Assembly: GCA_964430935.1 (NCBI GenBank)
Contig: CAYSHK010000036.1
Span: 8,433-72,432, forward strand
Source of the DNA: Thermopetrobacter sp964430935
GTDB lineage: Bacteria; Pseudomonadota; Alphaproteobacteria; Rhizobiales; Aestuariivirgaceae
DNA: 64,000 nt
Direction: 5' to 3'
Part shown: positions 6,959 through 15,087 of the stretch, in pieces
Layout: each line of letters starts with the position of its first letter
Position numbering within the stretch: the first letter of the stretch is position 1
Notes under the pieces: model-generated
Databases searched by the model: none
What the model saw: the letters and a program-made list of their open reading frames with translations, nothing else
Told to the model about the DNA's origin: nothing
Translations under genes and position numbers: made by a program

Positions 6959-9246
6959 GTCGCCTGTCCGGTTTCGGGTTGTGTTCTGCTGCTATCCGAT
7001 TTTTCTGCCGTCTTCATGACCAGCGAAAGGATCACCATGGCTCCCCGCCCGTCCGGCGCGTCCTCGAGCCTGAGCTGTCCGCCGTGCTCCTCCATGATGC
7101 GCTTGACGATGGCCAGTCCCAGACCCGTGCCCTTCTCCCGTGTGGTCATGTAGGGTTCCGTGAGCCTGCCGCGGTTCTCCCTCGGAAGGCCGCGGCCGTT
7201 GTCGATCACCCGGATTTCCGCCCGGTCGCCCTCCGTGACGATTTCCACGACGATGCGCCCCGGCGGCTCCGGGGTCTCCTCCAGCCGCGCCTCGATGGAT
7301 TCCCGTGCGTTCTTGACCAGATTGGTCAGCGCCTGCGTGATGAGCCGGCGGTCGAACGCGAAGACGAGGGGCTCGTCCGGCAGGCGCATCTCGAAGGAGA
7401 TGTCGTCGCTGGCGACGCGCTGCAGAAGCAGCGCCTCCTTGACCACCTGCACGAGGTCGTTCGGTTCCGGATGGGCGGAGGGCATCCGCGCGAAGGAGGA
7501 GAATTCGTCCACCATGCGGCCGATGTCGCCGACCTGCCGGATGATGGTGTCCGTACACTGCTCGAAGACGTCCGGCCGGGAGGTGATCTCCTTGGCGTAG
7601 CGGCGTTTCAGGCGTTCCGCTGAGAGCTGGATGGGGGTCAGCGGATTCTTGATCTCGTGGGCGATGCGGCGGGCGATGTCCGCCCATGCGGCATTGCGCT
7701 GGGCGTTGAGCAGCTCCGTGATGTCGTCGAACGTCACGACGTAGCCGAAGACGTCCTGTCCGCCACGTTCCGTCGTGATGCGCACGATGAAATTGCGCTC
7801 CTCCTCCCCGACGGTCCGGGTCACGTTGTCTTCGGCGTATCCCGAGCGCTTGTTCCTCGCCTTCCCGAAAGCCCCCGTGAATTCGGGCAGAACGTCCGAC
7901 AGCCTCTTCCCGATCAGGTCGTCCCTGTGCATTCCGAGCAGTTTCAGGGCGGAGCGGTTGACCAGCGTGATGCACCCTTCCCTGTCCAGTCCCAGCACGC
8001 CCGCCGAGGCCCCCGCCAGCACGGCCTCCGTGAAGCGCCGCCGCTGGTCGAGCTTGTGATAGGCGTCCAGCAGTTCCTCCCTTTGCGCCTTCAGCTGCCG
8101 CGTCATCTGGTTGAAGGCGCGCAGGAGGGTTTCTATGTCGCCCGTGGCCCGTCCCACGGGCAGGCGGACGTTGAAGTTCCCGCCGGACACCTGCCGGGCG
8201 GCGCGGATGAGCCCGATGACCGGCTCCACCAGCCGGTCCGCGAGCCAGAGACCGAACCAGATCGCGGCCAGAAGGAAGATGAAGGTCACCGAGGCGTACA
8301 TGAGCGCGAAGGTGACCTGGAGACCGAACCTCTGGGATTTCAGCTGCGCGAATTCCTCCTGCTCCCGACGCGCCTTCACCAACTGCTTGAGGACGTCCCT
8401 GTTGACGGTCCGGTACACGTAGAGATAGCGCTCGCCCGGCAGATCGAGGCGTTTCAGCCCCCGGATGATGTTGTCGCCGGGGCCCGGGCCCATGACGAGC
8501 GCCTTGCCCTTCTTCGCCACCTCGAAGGCCGCCGGCGGAGGAGGACGGAAACGCACATTGTCGCTGGCGCGGACCATCACGTCCAGGCGCCTGTTCTTCT
8601 GGTCGATGACGAAGACGCCCGTCAGTCCACGCACGGCGGCCAGCAGGGCCACGTGCTGGACGAGCTTCTGGCGGTCCTTCTCGAAGAGTTCCGCGTTCTT
8701 CTCGAGATCCGACGCGATGCCGGCCAGATCGATCCGCGCGAGATCCGTCTTTTCCTGGATGTATGTCTGGGCCACGTCCACCGCCCTGTTGACGATGGAC
8801 TGGATGCGCTCGGAGAACCATGCGTCCAGACCCCGGTTGAGCGTGACGGAGGCGAAGACGGCGACGATGATCGCCGGTACGGCGGCGAACAGGGACAGCA
8901 GCGTCACGATCCGGATGTGCAGCCCCGCTCCCTCGAGCCGCCGCCTGCGCGCGCGGATCAGCAGAGCGACCTGCCAGCCGATGAGAATGGCCATCAGCAG
9001 CACGAAGCCCGCGTTCAGCCACAGAAGCGTGGTGACGATGCGGGGGGTGGGACGGATCGGCGTCAGTCCCGTGAGAATGGCATAGGTCACCAGGCCCGCG
9101 ACGACGGCGAACACGACCAGGACCAGCCCCACCCGGCCGGTGCGCGGCCGCCTGAAAGCGACGATGTCCTCGTCGTCGGAGGAGGCCCCGTCCGCCGCAT
9201 GCCGGTGCGCGGTCTTCGCGTCTGGTTCTTGCCTTGCCGGAGTCAT
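6955..9246 (-). CDS. ntrY: NtrY sensor histidine kinase
   Basis: A 763-residue membrane sensor kinase, the partner of NtrX. Three or four N-terminal hydrophobic helices occur between residues 40 and 140, followed by a large extracytoplasmic region, another helix near residue 310, a HAMP linker (RLPVGRATGDIETLLRAFN), a PAS domain (GVLGLDREGCITLVNRSALK) and the kinase core. The phosphoacceptor is His530 in AHEIKNPLTPIQ, and the ATP-binding domain has the N and G boxes NLVKNARESIE, DNGRGL and GTGLGLAIVKRI. The start at 9246 leaves a soluble 40-residue tail before the first helix. It lies downstream of glmS, not of ntrB-ntrC as in many relatives. Confidence 0.95.
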   Translation of the reverse strand: MTPARQEPDAKTAHRHAADGASSDDEDIVAFRRPRTGRVGLVLVVFAVVAGLVTYAILTGLTPIRPTPRIVTTLLWLNAGFVLLMAILIGWQVALLIRARRRRLEGAGLHIRIVTLLSLFAAVPAIIVAVFASVTLNRGLDAWFSERIQSIVNRAVDVAQTYIQEKTDLARIDLAGIASDLEKNAELFEKDRQKLVQHVALLAAVRGLTGVFVIDQKNRRLDVMVRASDNVRFRPPPPAAFEVAKKGKALVMGPGPGDNIIRGLKRLDLPGERYLYVYRTVNRDVLKQLVKARREQEEFAQLKSQRFGLQVTFALMYASVTFIFLLAAIWFGLWLADRLVEPVIGLIRAARQVSGGNFNVRLPVGRATGDIETLLRAFNQMTRQLKAQREELLDAYHKLDQRRRFTEAVLAGASAGVLGLDREGCITLVNRSALKLLGMHRDDLIGKRLSDVLPEFTGAFGKARNKRSGYAEDNVTRTVGEEERNFIVRITTERGGQDVFGYVVTFDDITELLNAQRNAAWADIARRIAHEIKNPLTPIQLSAERLKRRYAKEITSRPDVFEQCTDTIIRQVGDIGRMVDEFSSFARMPSAHPEPNDLVQVVKEALLLQRVASDDISFEMRLPDEPLVFAFDRRLITQALTNLVKNARESIEARLEETPEPPGRIVVEIVTEGDRAEIRVIDNGRGLPRENRGRLTEPYMTTREKGTGLGLAIVKRIMEEHGGQLRLEDAPDGRGAMVILSLVMKTAEKSDSSRTQPETGQAT

Positions 9247-9373
9247 GTGGCGTCGTTCGTTCCGTTCCGGTTTTCCGGAATAACTATGCAGGAATGTTGC
9301 ATGAATTCAACACTCCTGTGGCATTATTGCGACACGCTCCGCAGGCCCGCGTCACGCCGCCGGCCCCGCCAAT

Positions 9374-11197
9374 TCATTCGACGGTCACGGACTTGGCCAG
9401 ATTGCGCGGCTGGTCCACGTCGGTTCCGAGGAAGACCGCTGCATGGTAGGCCAGCAGCTGGACCGGTATCGCGTAGAGGATGGGCGCGATGAAGGGGTCC
9501 GAGGTCGGAACGGCGATGGTCTCGAAGGTATTGTGGCCGTGGTCCCGCGCCCCCTCCTCGTCGGTGATCAGGACGATGTGCGCTCCACGGGCGGCGACCT
9601 CCTCCATGTTGGAAACCGTCTTGTCGAACAACGCGTCCCGTGGAGCGATGACCACGACGGGCACGCCCTCGTCGATCAGCGCGATGGGACCATGCTTGAG
9701 CTCGCCGGCGGCATAACCCTCCGCGTGGATGTAGGAGATCTCCTTCAGCTTCAGGGCGCCTTCGAGGGCCGTCGGGTAGTTTATGCCGCGTCCGAGGTAG
9801 AGGATGTCGCGCGCATGGGCGATCTTCTTCGCCACCTCCTCGATGTGCGCATCCTGGGACAGGGCCTGCACCAGAAGGCGCGGAAGGCGGTTCATGGCTC
9901 TGACGAGCCGCGCCTCCTCCTCTTCGTCTATGGCGCCCCGGGCACGGGCCACGGCGATGGCGAAGGCGGCGAGCACGGTCAGCTGGCAGGTGAAGGCCTT
10001 CGTGGAGGCGACACCGATCTCCGGCCCGGCGTAGGTGCGCAGGATGATGTCGCTTTCCCGGGCGATGGTGGATTCCGGAACGTTGACCACGGCCGCCACG
10101 TGCTGACCCATGTTCTTGCAGTACCTTAGGGCGGCGAGCGTGTCCGCCGTCTCCCCGGACTGCGAGATCACCAGCGACAGGCCGCCCTGCTTCAGTGGGG
10201 CCTCGCGGTAGCGGAACTCGGACGCCACGTCCACGTCCACGGGTATGCGCGCCAGCTGTTCGATCCAGTATTTGGCCACCATGCCCGCATAGTAGGCGGT
10301 GCCGCAGGCGGTTATGGTGATGCGGTCGAGGGAGGCCAGATCGAACGGCAGGTCCGGCAGCGTGACGCGGTTGGCGTTGAAATCCAGATATTCGGCCATG
10401 GTGTGTCCGACCACAGCGGGCTGTTCGGCGATCTCCTTGGCCATGAAATGGCGGTAGTTGCCCTTGTCCACCAGAAGCGCGGAAGCCTGCGTGAACTGGA
10501 GCGGACGCACGGTCTGACGTCCCTGCGCGTCGTAGAGGGTCAGGGAGTTGCGCGTCAGCACGACCGTGTCGCCATCCTCCAGATAGGTCACGCGGTTGGT
10601 GAACGGCGCCAGTGCGATGGCGTCGGAACCGAGATACATCTCTCCCTCGCCATGCCCGACGGCCAGCGGCGAACCGCGCCGGGCGCCGATCAGGAGGTCA
10701 TCCTCGCCCTCGAACATGATGACGAAGGCGAAGGCCCCCTCCAGCTCCTCGAGCGTCTTCTGGACGGCCTCGACGGGAGACAGCCCCTGCCCAAGCCGGC
10801 GGTCGATGAGATGGGCGACGATTTCGGTGTCGGTGTCCGTCTCCGGCTTGATGCCGTCGGCCTCGAGAGAGGCGCGCAGGGCCTTGAAATTCTCGATGAT
10901 GCCGTTGTGCACGATGGCCACGCGTCCGGCGAAGTGCGGATGCGCGTTGTTCTCGGTGGGAACGCCGTGGGTCGCCCAGCGGGTGTGTCCGATGCCTATG
11001 GTGGACTTCAGTTCCCTTTCGGACAGGCACGCCATGAGCTGACCCAGCTTGCCCGGCGCGCGGACGCGTTCCAGCCTGCCGTTCTCGAGCACCGCTATGC
11101 CCGCGGAGTCGTAGCCGCGATACTCCAGCCGCCGCAGCGCCTCGACGAGACGCATCGCCACGGGTTCCCTGCCCAGAATTCCGACGATTCCGCACAT
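9374..11197 (-). CDS. glmS: glucosamine-6-phosphate synthase
   Basis: A 607-residue enzyme that makes glucosamine-6-phosphate from fructose-6-phosphate and glutamine, the entry to peptidoglycan and lipopolysaccharide amino sugars. Cys2 directly after the initiator Met is the glutaminase nucleophile (MCGIVGILG). The N-terminal class II amidotransferase domain (1-240) is followed by two SIS isomerase domains, with SQSGETADTLAALR and STKAFTCQL visible, and the C-terminus ends in the conserved LAKSVTVE. It follows glmU with a 76-base gap, so the two pathway steps are co-directional. No ribozyme-type leader is seen, as expected outside Firmicutes. Confidence 0.98.
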   Translation of the reverse strand: MCGIVGILGREPVAMRLVEALRRLEYRGYDSAGIAVLENGRLERVRAPGKLGQLMACLSERELKSTIGIGHTRWATHGVPTENNAHPHFAGRVAIVHNGIIENFKALRASLEADGIKPETDTDTEIVAHLIDRRLGQGLSPVEAVQKTLEELEGAFAFVIMFEGEDDLLIGARRGSPLAVGHGEGEMYLGSDAIALAPFTNRVTYLEDGDTVVLTRNSLTLYDAQGRQTVRPLQFTQASALLVDKGNYRHFMAKEIAEQPAVVGHTMAEYLDFNANRVTLPDLPFDLASLDRITITACGTAYYAGMVAKYWIEQLARIPVDVDVASEFRYREAPLKQGGLSLVISQSGETADTLAALRYCKNMGQHVAAVVNVPESTIARESDIILRTYAGPEIGVASTKAFTCQLTVLAAFAIAVARARGAIDEEEEARLVRAMNRLPRLLVQALSQDAHIEEVAKKIAHARDILYLGRGINYPTALEGALKLKEISYIHAEGYAAGELKHGPIALIDEGVPVVVIAPRDALFDKTVSNMEEVAARGAHIVLITDEEGARDHGHNTFETIAVPTSDPFIAPILYAIPVQLLAYHAAVFLGTDVDQPRNLAKSVTVE

Positions 11198-11273
11198 GTC
11201 CGGTCTCTCTCCCGCTTGACACCCGCCGGCCGCGGCATCCGGCGCGCCGACGGAATTGAGACGGCCGGCGGGC

Positions 11274-12626
11274 TCAGTGCCCGCCTTCCTTGCGTTTCCT
11301 CATGGCCGCGCGGAATCTTTCCGCCCAGCCCGGTTTCTCCACCTGCCGCCCGCGCCCGAGCGCGAGCGCACCGGGCGCCACGTCCTCGGTGATGACGCTT
11401 CCGGATCCCACATATGCGCCCCTGCCTATGCGCACGGGCGCCACGAGGGCCGAGTTGGAACCGATGAACGCTTCCTCGCCGATGTCCGTGAAATGCTTGA
11501 AGAAGCCGTCGTAGTTGCAGGTGATGGTTCCGGCGCCGATGTTGGCGCGGGCGCCCACGCGGGCGTCGCCGATGTAGGTGAAGTGGTTCACCTTCGCGCC
11601 CTCCTCCACGACGGCCTTCTTGATCTCGACGAAATTGCCGATCTTCGCGCCGCTGCGCACGTCTGCCGCCGGGCGCAGGCGGGCGAATGGACCGATCTGC
11701 GCGCCGTCTGCGACCCTGGCGTTCTCCAGATGGCAATGGGCGCGGATTGTCACGCCGTCGCCGACGCTGACACCGGGGCCGAACCAGACCCAGGGCTCCA
11801 CCGTGACATCCCGGCCGAGCCGCGTGTCCCACGACAGAAACACCGAGGAGGGATCGACGAGGGTCGCACCGTTCTCCATGGCGCGGCGACGCAGGCGGTT
11901 CTGGAAGACGGCTTCCACCCGCGAGAGCTGGACGCGGTCGTTGACGCCCATGACCTCCTCTTCCGGGCAGGTCGCATGTCCGGCCTTCAGCCCTTCCCCG
12001 ACGACGAGGGAGACGAGGTCCGTCAGGTAGTACTCCCCCTTGGCGTTGTCGTTTCCGATCCGCGGCAGCAGCCGCCAGAGCAGTTCGTTGTCCACGGCCA
12101 TGACCCCCGAATTGCACAGGGTCAGGGCCCGTTCTTCCGGCGAGGCGTCGAGTTCCTCGCGGATCGCGACGAGATCGCCGTTCCCGTCGAGAATGAGTCT
12201 GCCGTAGCCAGTGGGGTCCGCGGCATGGAACCCCAGCACGGCCAGCGGCCGCCCGTCGGCGACCGTGTCGGCGAGCCTGCGGATGGTTTCGCTTTCAAGC
12301 AGCGGCACGTCGCCGTAGAGGATGACGGTCGTGCCATGGAAATCCCGCAGCGCGTCCCCGGCCATGGAGACGGCATGGGCCGTTCCCAGCCGTTCGGCCT
12401 GCGGTACCGTCTCGGCATGCGGCATCCAGCGCCGGGCCTCTTCGGCGACCTCCGGCACGTCGGCCCCGGTGACGACGACGCAGCGCCGCGGTTCCAGCCG
12501 GCCGGCCGCGTCCAGAACATGCCCGAGCAGCGAACGGCCCGCGGCCTCGTGCAGCACCTTGGGTCTGGAGGATCGCATCCGCGTCCCCAGACCCGCTGCG
12601 AGAATGATGACGGCGATGTTGCTCAT
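11274..12626 (-). CDS. glmU: bifunctional GlmU
   Basis: A 450-residue bifunctional enzyme that acetylates glucosamine-1-phosphate and then couples it to UTP to give UDP-GlcNAc. The N-terminal pyrophosphorylase domain carries the nucleotide loop LAAGLGTRMRS (residues 9-19) and the C-terminal half is a left-handed beta-helix of hexapeptide repeats (for example NIGAGTITCNYDG), with the acetyltransferase region near residues 330-430. ATG 12626 gives the family start MSNIAVIILAAG; an in-frame ATG 21 bases earlier would add MGDHKRD. A possible promoter (TTGCAA and CATAAG, 17 bases apart) overlaps that earlier ATG, which favours the later one. Confidence 0.96.
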   Translation of the reverse strand: MSNIAVIILAAGLGTRMRSSRPKVLHEAAGRSLLGHVLDAAGRLEPRRCVVVTGADVPEVAEEARRWMPHAETVPQAERLGTAHAVSMAGDALRDFHGTTVILYGDVPLLESETIRRLADTVADGRPLAVLGFHAADPTGYGRLILDGNGDLVAIREELDASPEERALTLCNSGVMAVDNELLWRLLPRIGNDNAKGEYYLTDLVSLVVGEGLKAGHATCPEEEVMGVNDRVQLSRVEAVFQNRLRRRAMENGATLVDPSSVFLSWDTRLGRDVTVEPWVWFGPGVSVGDGVTIRAHCHLENARVADGAQIGPFARLRPAADVRSGAKIGNFVEIKKAVVEEGAKVNHFTYIGDARVGARANIGAGTITCNYDGFFKHFTDIGEEAFIGSNSALVAPVRIGRGAYVGSGSVITEDVAPGALALGRGRQVEKPGWAERFRAAMRKRKEGGH

Positions 12627-12696
12627 GTCGCGCTTATGATCCCCCATGGCTCGAATTGCAACGAGGTTTCATCAAGATGATGAAGGAAACATGGCG

Positions 12697-12734
12697 AAAA
12701 GGCCCCTCGGGGATCCGGCGCACGACGTTGCGCC
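12697..12734 (-). terminator. double hairpin after the PilZ gene
   Basis: Directly behind the PilZ stop codon, GGCGCA and TGCGCC form one hairpin (12717-12734). A second, CCCC-GA-GGGG (12703-12712), is followed on the minus strand by CCTTTTCG. The pair looks like a terminator separating this gene from glmU. Confidence 0.55.
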
Positions 12735-13349
12735 TCACCGCTTGCGGATCTGCGCGTCGAGCTCCTTCTGCTCCATGAGCCGGACGAATTCGACGGCGAT
12801 CCCCTGCTCGTGATAGCGCACCACGCGGCCACGCATCCGCCCCAGCATGACGTGGGTTCCGATCTCCGGCAGCACCTGCGTGCGGATAGAGGCTCCCGAG
12901 AGCGAGATGTCCAGCACCTCGCAAGGGTAGGAGCGGCCGTCCGGCAGGGTTATCACGGATTTCGAATCCTTCGGGCTGTAGCGTTCGTGGCGGCGCTGAT
13001 CGACGACCTTGCCGAGCGCCTTGTCCCGAAGCCACTGGAGCCGTCTGAAGATGCGCTCGCGCCCCACGCGCGTCAGCCGCAGGGCGAGGATGAAGCCGTC
13101 GGGCATGCGTCCGCTCGCCACCCCTTCCAGACGACCGATTTCGTCGATGTAGGCGACGACGTGGGTGCCGGCCTCCACCTCGGTTTCGGTGACGATCTCC
13201 GCGTCGTCCGGCGTGATGTTCCTCAGGCGGCAGGCATGCTCGCTCTGGTCCGGAAGCATGAACCGGCCGAACAGGATGAATCTCCTGCCCGTCTCGGCCG
13301 CAACATCCTGAAGACTTACGTTTGAAACGTTCACGTTCACTTCATGCAC
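12735..13349 (-). CDS. protein with two PilZ-like domains
   Basis: A 204-residue soluble protein. The second half is a clear PilZ domain, with the c-di-GMP-binding arginine motif in DQRRHERYSPKD and the paired DISLSGA motif, near residues 115-190. The first half (residues 20-95) has the same beta-barrel pattern (GRFMLPDQSEHACRLRNITPDDAEI) but only a degenerate motif, so it is likely an inactive or dimerising PilZ-like domain. By analogy it is a c-di-GMP receptor that could act on motility, adhesion or polysaccharide output. It stands as a single gene between smpB and glmU, with palindromes upstream and hairpins downstream. Its target is unknown. Confidence 0.8.
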   Translation of the reverse strand: MHEVNVNVSNVSLQDVAAETGRRFILFGRFMLPDQSEHACRLRNITPDDAEIVTETEVEAGTHVVAYIDEIGRLEGVASGRMPDGFILALRLTRVGRERIFRRLQWLRDKALGKVVDQRRHERYSPKDSKSVITLPDGRSYPCEVLDISLSGASIRTQVLPEIGTHVMLGRMRGRVVRYHEQGIAVEFVRLMEQKELDAQIRKR

Positions 13350-13389
13350 CTTTCCGTTGCGGCCCCGTACCTCCAGAAAGGCTCCCCAG

Positions 13390-13405
13390 CGGCATCTCGA
13401 TGCCG
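13390..13405. promoter_or_regulatory. perfect palindrome upstream of the PilZ gene
   Basis: CGGCATC and GATGCCG are inverted around two bases, 41 bases before the PilZ protein start. A second perfect palindrome, AGGATATCCT, lies at 13429-13438. Both fit dyad operators in the promoter region, but no regulator is implied. Confidence 0.3.
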
Positions 13406-13439
13406 TGACAATAGGGGCGTCAAGGTAAAGGATATCCTA

Positions 13440-13476
13440 AGAATTGCGCTCGCATGCGGCGAGACGGCGCAATTCT
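13440..13476 (-). terminator. long hairpin abutting the smpB stop codon
   Basis: Arms AGAATTGCGC (13440-13449) and GCGCAATTCT (13467-13476) are perfectly inverted, with a nested CTCGC/GCGAG stem inside. The right arm touches the smpB stop codon. No long T run follows, so it may act as a terminator or as a 3-prime RNA stabiliser. Confidence 0.55.
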
Positions 13477-13968
13477 CTACCCGAACTTGCGCATGAGGCG
13501 GGCCTTCTGGCGCTGCCAGTCGCGCTTCTTCTCCGTTTCGCGCTTGTCGTGGAGCTTCTTGCCGCGCGCCAGGCCGATCAGGAGTTTCACGATCCCCTTT
13601 TCGTTGAAATACATCTTCAGCGGCACGATGGTCATGCCCTGCCGCTGCACCGCCTGCGCGAGACGGTCGATCTCGCGACGGTGCATGAGCAGCTTCCGCT
13701 TCCGGCGCGGTTCGTGGTTGAAGCGGTTGCCGAAGCTGTATTCGGGGATGTCGGCGTTTATGAGCCAGAGCTCGTCGTTCTCCGGAGCGATGTAGCTCTC
13801 CGCGATGTTCGCCCTGCCCTCGCGCAGGGATTTCACTTCGGTCCCGACCAGGGCCAGGCCCGCCTCGAAGGTATCGGAGATTTCGTAGTCGAACCGGGCG
13901 CGCCGGTTTTCGGCGACGACCTTGCCGCCCTCCGACCGCTTCTTCGCGCCACCGCTCTTCGAAGACAT
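13477..13968 (-). CDS. smpB: SsrA-binding protein SmpB
   Basis: A 163-residue RNA-binding protein that carries tmRNA to stalled ribosomes for trans-translation. The oligonucleotide-binding barrel shows GKVVAENRRARFDYEI, GTEVKSLREGRANI and HEPRRKRKLLMHRREID. The basic C-terminal tail has the usual KKLHDKRETEKKRDW helix that reaches the mRNA channel. ATG 13968 gives the family start; the open frame extends further left into the dapA C-terminus without homology. It lies five bases downstream of the dapA stop, so dapA-smpB are probably one transcript. No tmRNA gene was seen in the window. Confidence 0.96.
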   Translation of the reverse strand: MSSKSGGAKKRSEGGKVVAENRRARFDYEISDTFEAGLALVGTEVKSLREGRANIAESYIAPENDELWLINADIPEYSFGNRFNHEPRRKRKLLMHRREIDRLAQAVQRQGMTIVPLKMYFNEKGIVKLLIGLARGKKLHDKRETEKKRDWQRQKARLMRKFG

Positions 13969-13973
13969 GATGT

Positions 13974-14867
13974 TCAGTCCAGCAGTCCCGCCACCCGCAT
14001 GGCGTCCTCGACCACCCGCTTCGAGGCGTCGGAGATCTCCACCATCGGCAGCCGGGCGAAGGACGAGCACAGCCCCAGCAGGGAAGCGGCATACTTCACC
14101 GGGCCCGGGGAGGTCTCGACGAACATCGCCCTGTGCAGCGGGAAGAGCCTGTCCTGCAGCTCCAGCGCCTTCGCGTAGTCGCCTTCGAGCGTCGCCTTTT
14201 GGAACTCCGCGCAGAGCGCGGGCGCGATGTTGGCGGTCACGGAAATGCAGCCCCGGCCGCCGTGGGCGTTGAAACCCAGGGCCGTCCCGTCCTCCCCGGA
14301 GAGCATGGCGAACTCCCTGCCGCCCAGCAGGCGCCGCAGGTTGGACGGACGGTTGAGGTCTCCGGAGGCGTCCTTGACGCCGACGATGTTCGGGCAGTCG
14401 GCGGCGAGCCGGGCGATGGTGTCGTCGGAAATGTCGGCGACGGTGCGACCGGGAACGTTGTAGACGATGACCGGCAGTTCCGTCGCCTCGGCCACGGCCC
14501 TGAAATGCGCGTAGAGGCCTTCCTGCGTCGGCTTGTTGTAGTAGGGCACGACGACAAGCGCGGCATCCGCGCCGGCCTTCTCCGCATGGCGGGTGTATTC
14601 GATCGCCTCGGCCGTGGAATTGGAACCGGTCCCGGCGATGACGGGCACCCTGCCCCGCGTCTGCTCGACGACGATCTCGATGACGGCCTTGTGCTCATCC
14701 TCCGTCAGGGTCGGGGATTCCCCCGTGGTGCCGACCGCGACGAGGCCGTCCGATCCCTGCCCGATCTGCCAGTCCACGAATTTGCGCAGGGCCTCCTCGT
14801 CCAGAGAGCCGTCTTCCGTCATCGGCGTGATGAGCGCGGGGAAGGAACCCCTGAAACTGGCGGTCAC
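13974..14867 (-). CDS. dapA: 4-hydroxy-tetrahydrodipicolinate synthase
   Basis: A 297-residue TIM-barrel aldolase that condenses pyruvate and aspartate semialdehyde in the lysine and meso-diaminopimelate pathway. Landmarks are GTTGESPTLTEDEH, the tyrosine of VIVYNVPGRT and the Schiff-base lysine in NIVGVKDASGDL. The proposed GTG start gives VTASFRGSFPALITPM, matching the family, and has AGGAGCAGGATC just upstream; an in-frame GTG 30 bases earlier has its own GGAGG too close to the start. It is divergent from the slt gene, with a CtrA-type box between them. smpB follows directly. Confidence 0.95.
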   Translation of the reverse strand: MTASFRGSFPALITPMTEDGSLDEEALRKFVDWQIGQGSDGLVAVGTTGESPTLTEDEHKAVIEIVVEQTRGRVPVIAGTGSNSTAEAIEYTRHAEKAGADAALVVVPYYNKPTQEGLYAHFRAVAEATELPVIVYNVPGRTVADISDDTIARLAADCPNIVGVKDASGDLNRPSNLRRLLGGREFAMLSGEDGTALGFNAHGGRGCISVTANIAPALCAEFQKATLEGDYAKALELQDRLFPLHRAMFVETSPGPVKYAASLLGLCSSFARLPMVEISDASKRVVEDAMRVAGLLD

Positions 14868-14941
14868 GATCCTGCTCCTGTTCGTTGCCGCCGGCACGCC
14901 TCCGCATCGTGGAAAGAGTGCGTGGCCGGCTTCCGCTCCCG

Positions 14942-14957
14942 TTAAGGTTTCATTAAC
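14942..14957 (+). promoter_or_regulatory. CtrA-type binding site
   Basis: TTAA (14942-14945), seven bases, then TTAAC (14953-14957) is a perfect match to the alphaproteobacterial cell-cycle regulator CtrA consensus TTAA-N7-TTAAC. TTAA is rare in this GC-rich DNA. The site lies 131 bases before slt and 75 bases before dapA, on opposite strands. It would let the cell cycle control a peptidoglycan enzyme, a diaminopimelate enzyme, or both. Confidence 0.55.
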
Positions 14958-15087
14958 CCTGTCTGTCAGACAGTCCGTGCATGGAACCGGGCAACCTTAA
15001 CCACATCCCCGTGCCTGCGGCAACCCATTCGGTGGACGCGCCCGGCGGTCGCGTCTATCGTATGGCGGTACGAACGGGGGCTTGAAC

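Noticed and set aside
9247..9373. Candidate ntrY promoter in an AT-richer gap
   Set aside because: A TTGAAT hexamer exists, but no acceptable -10 element at 16-18 bases, so I did not call a promoter.
9374..11273. glmS ribozyme upstream of glmS
   Set aside because: The glmU-glmS gap is only 76 bases and has no ribozyme core; this element is characteristic of Gram-positive bacteria.
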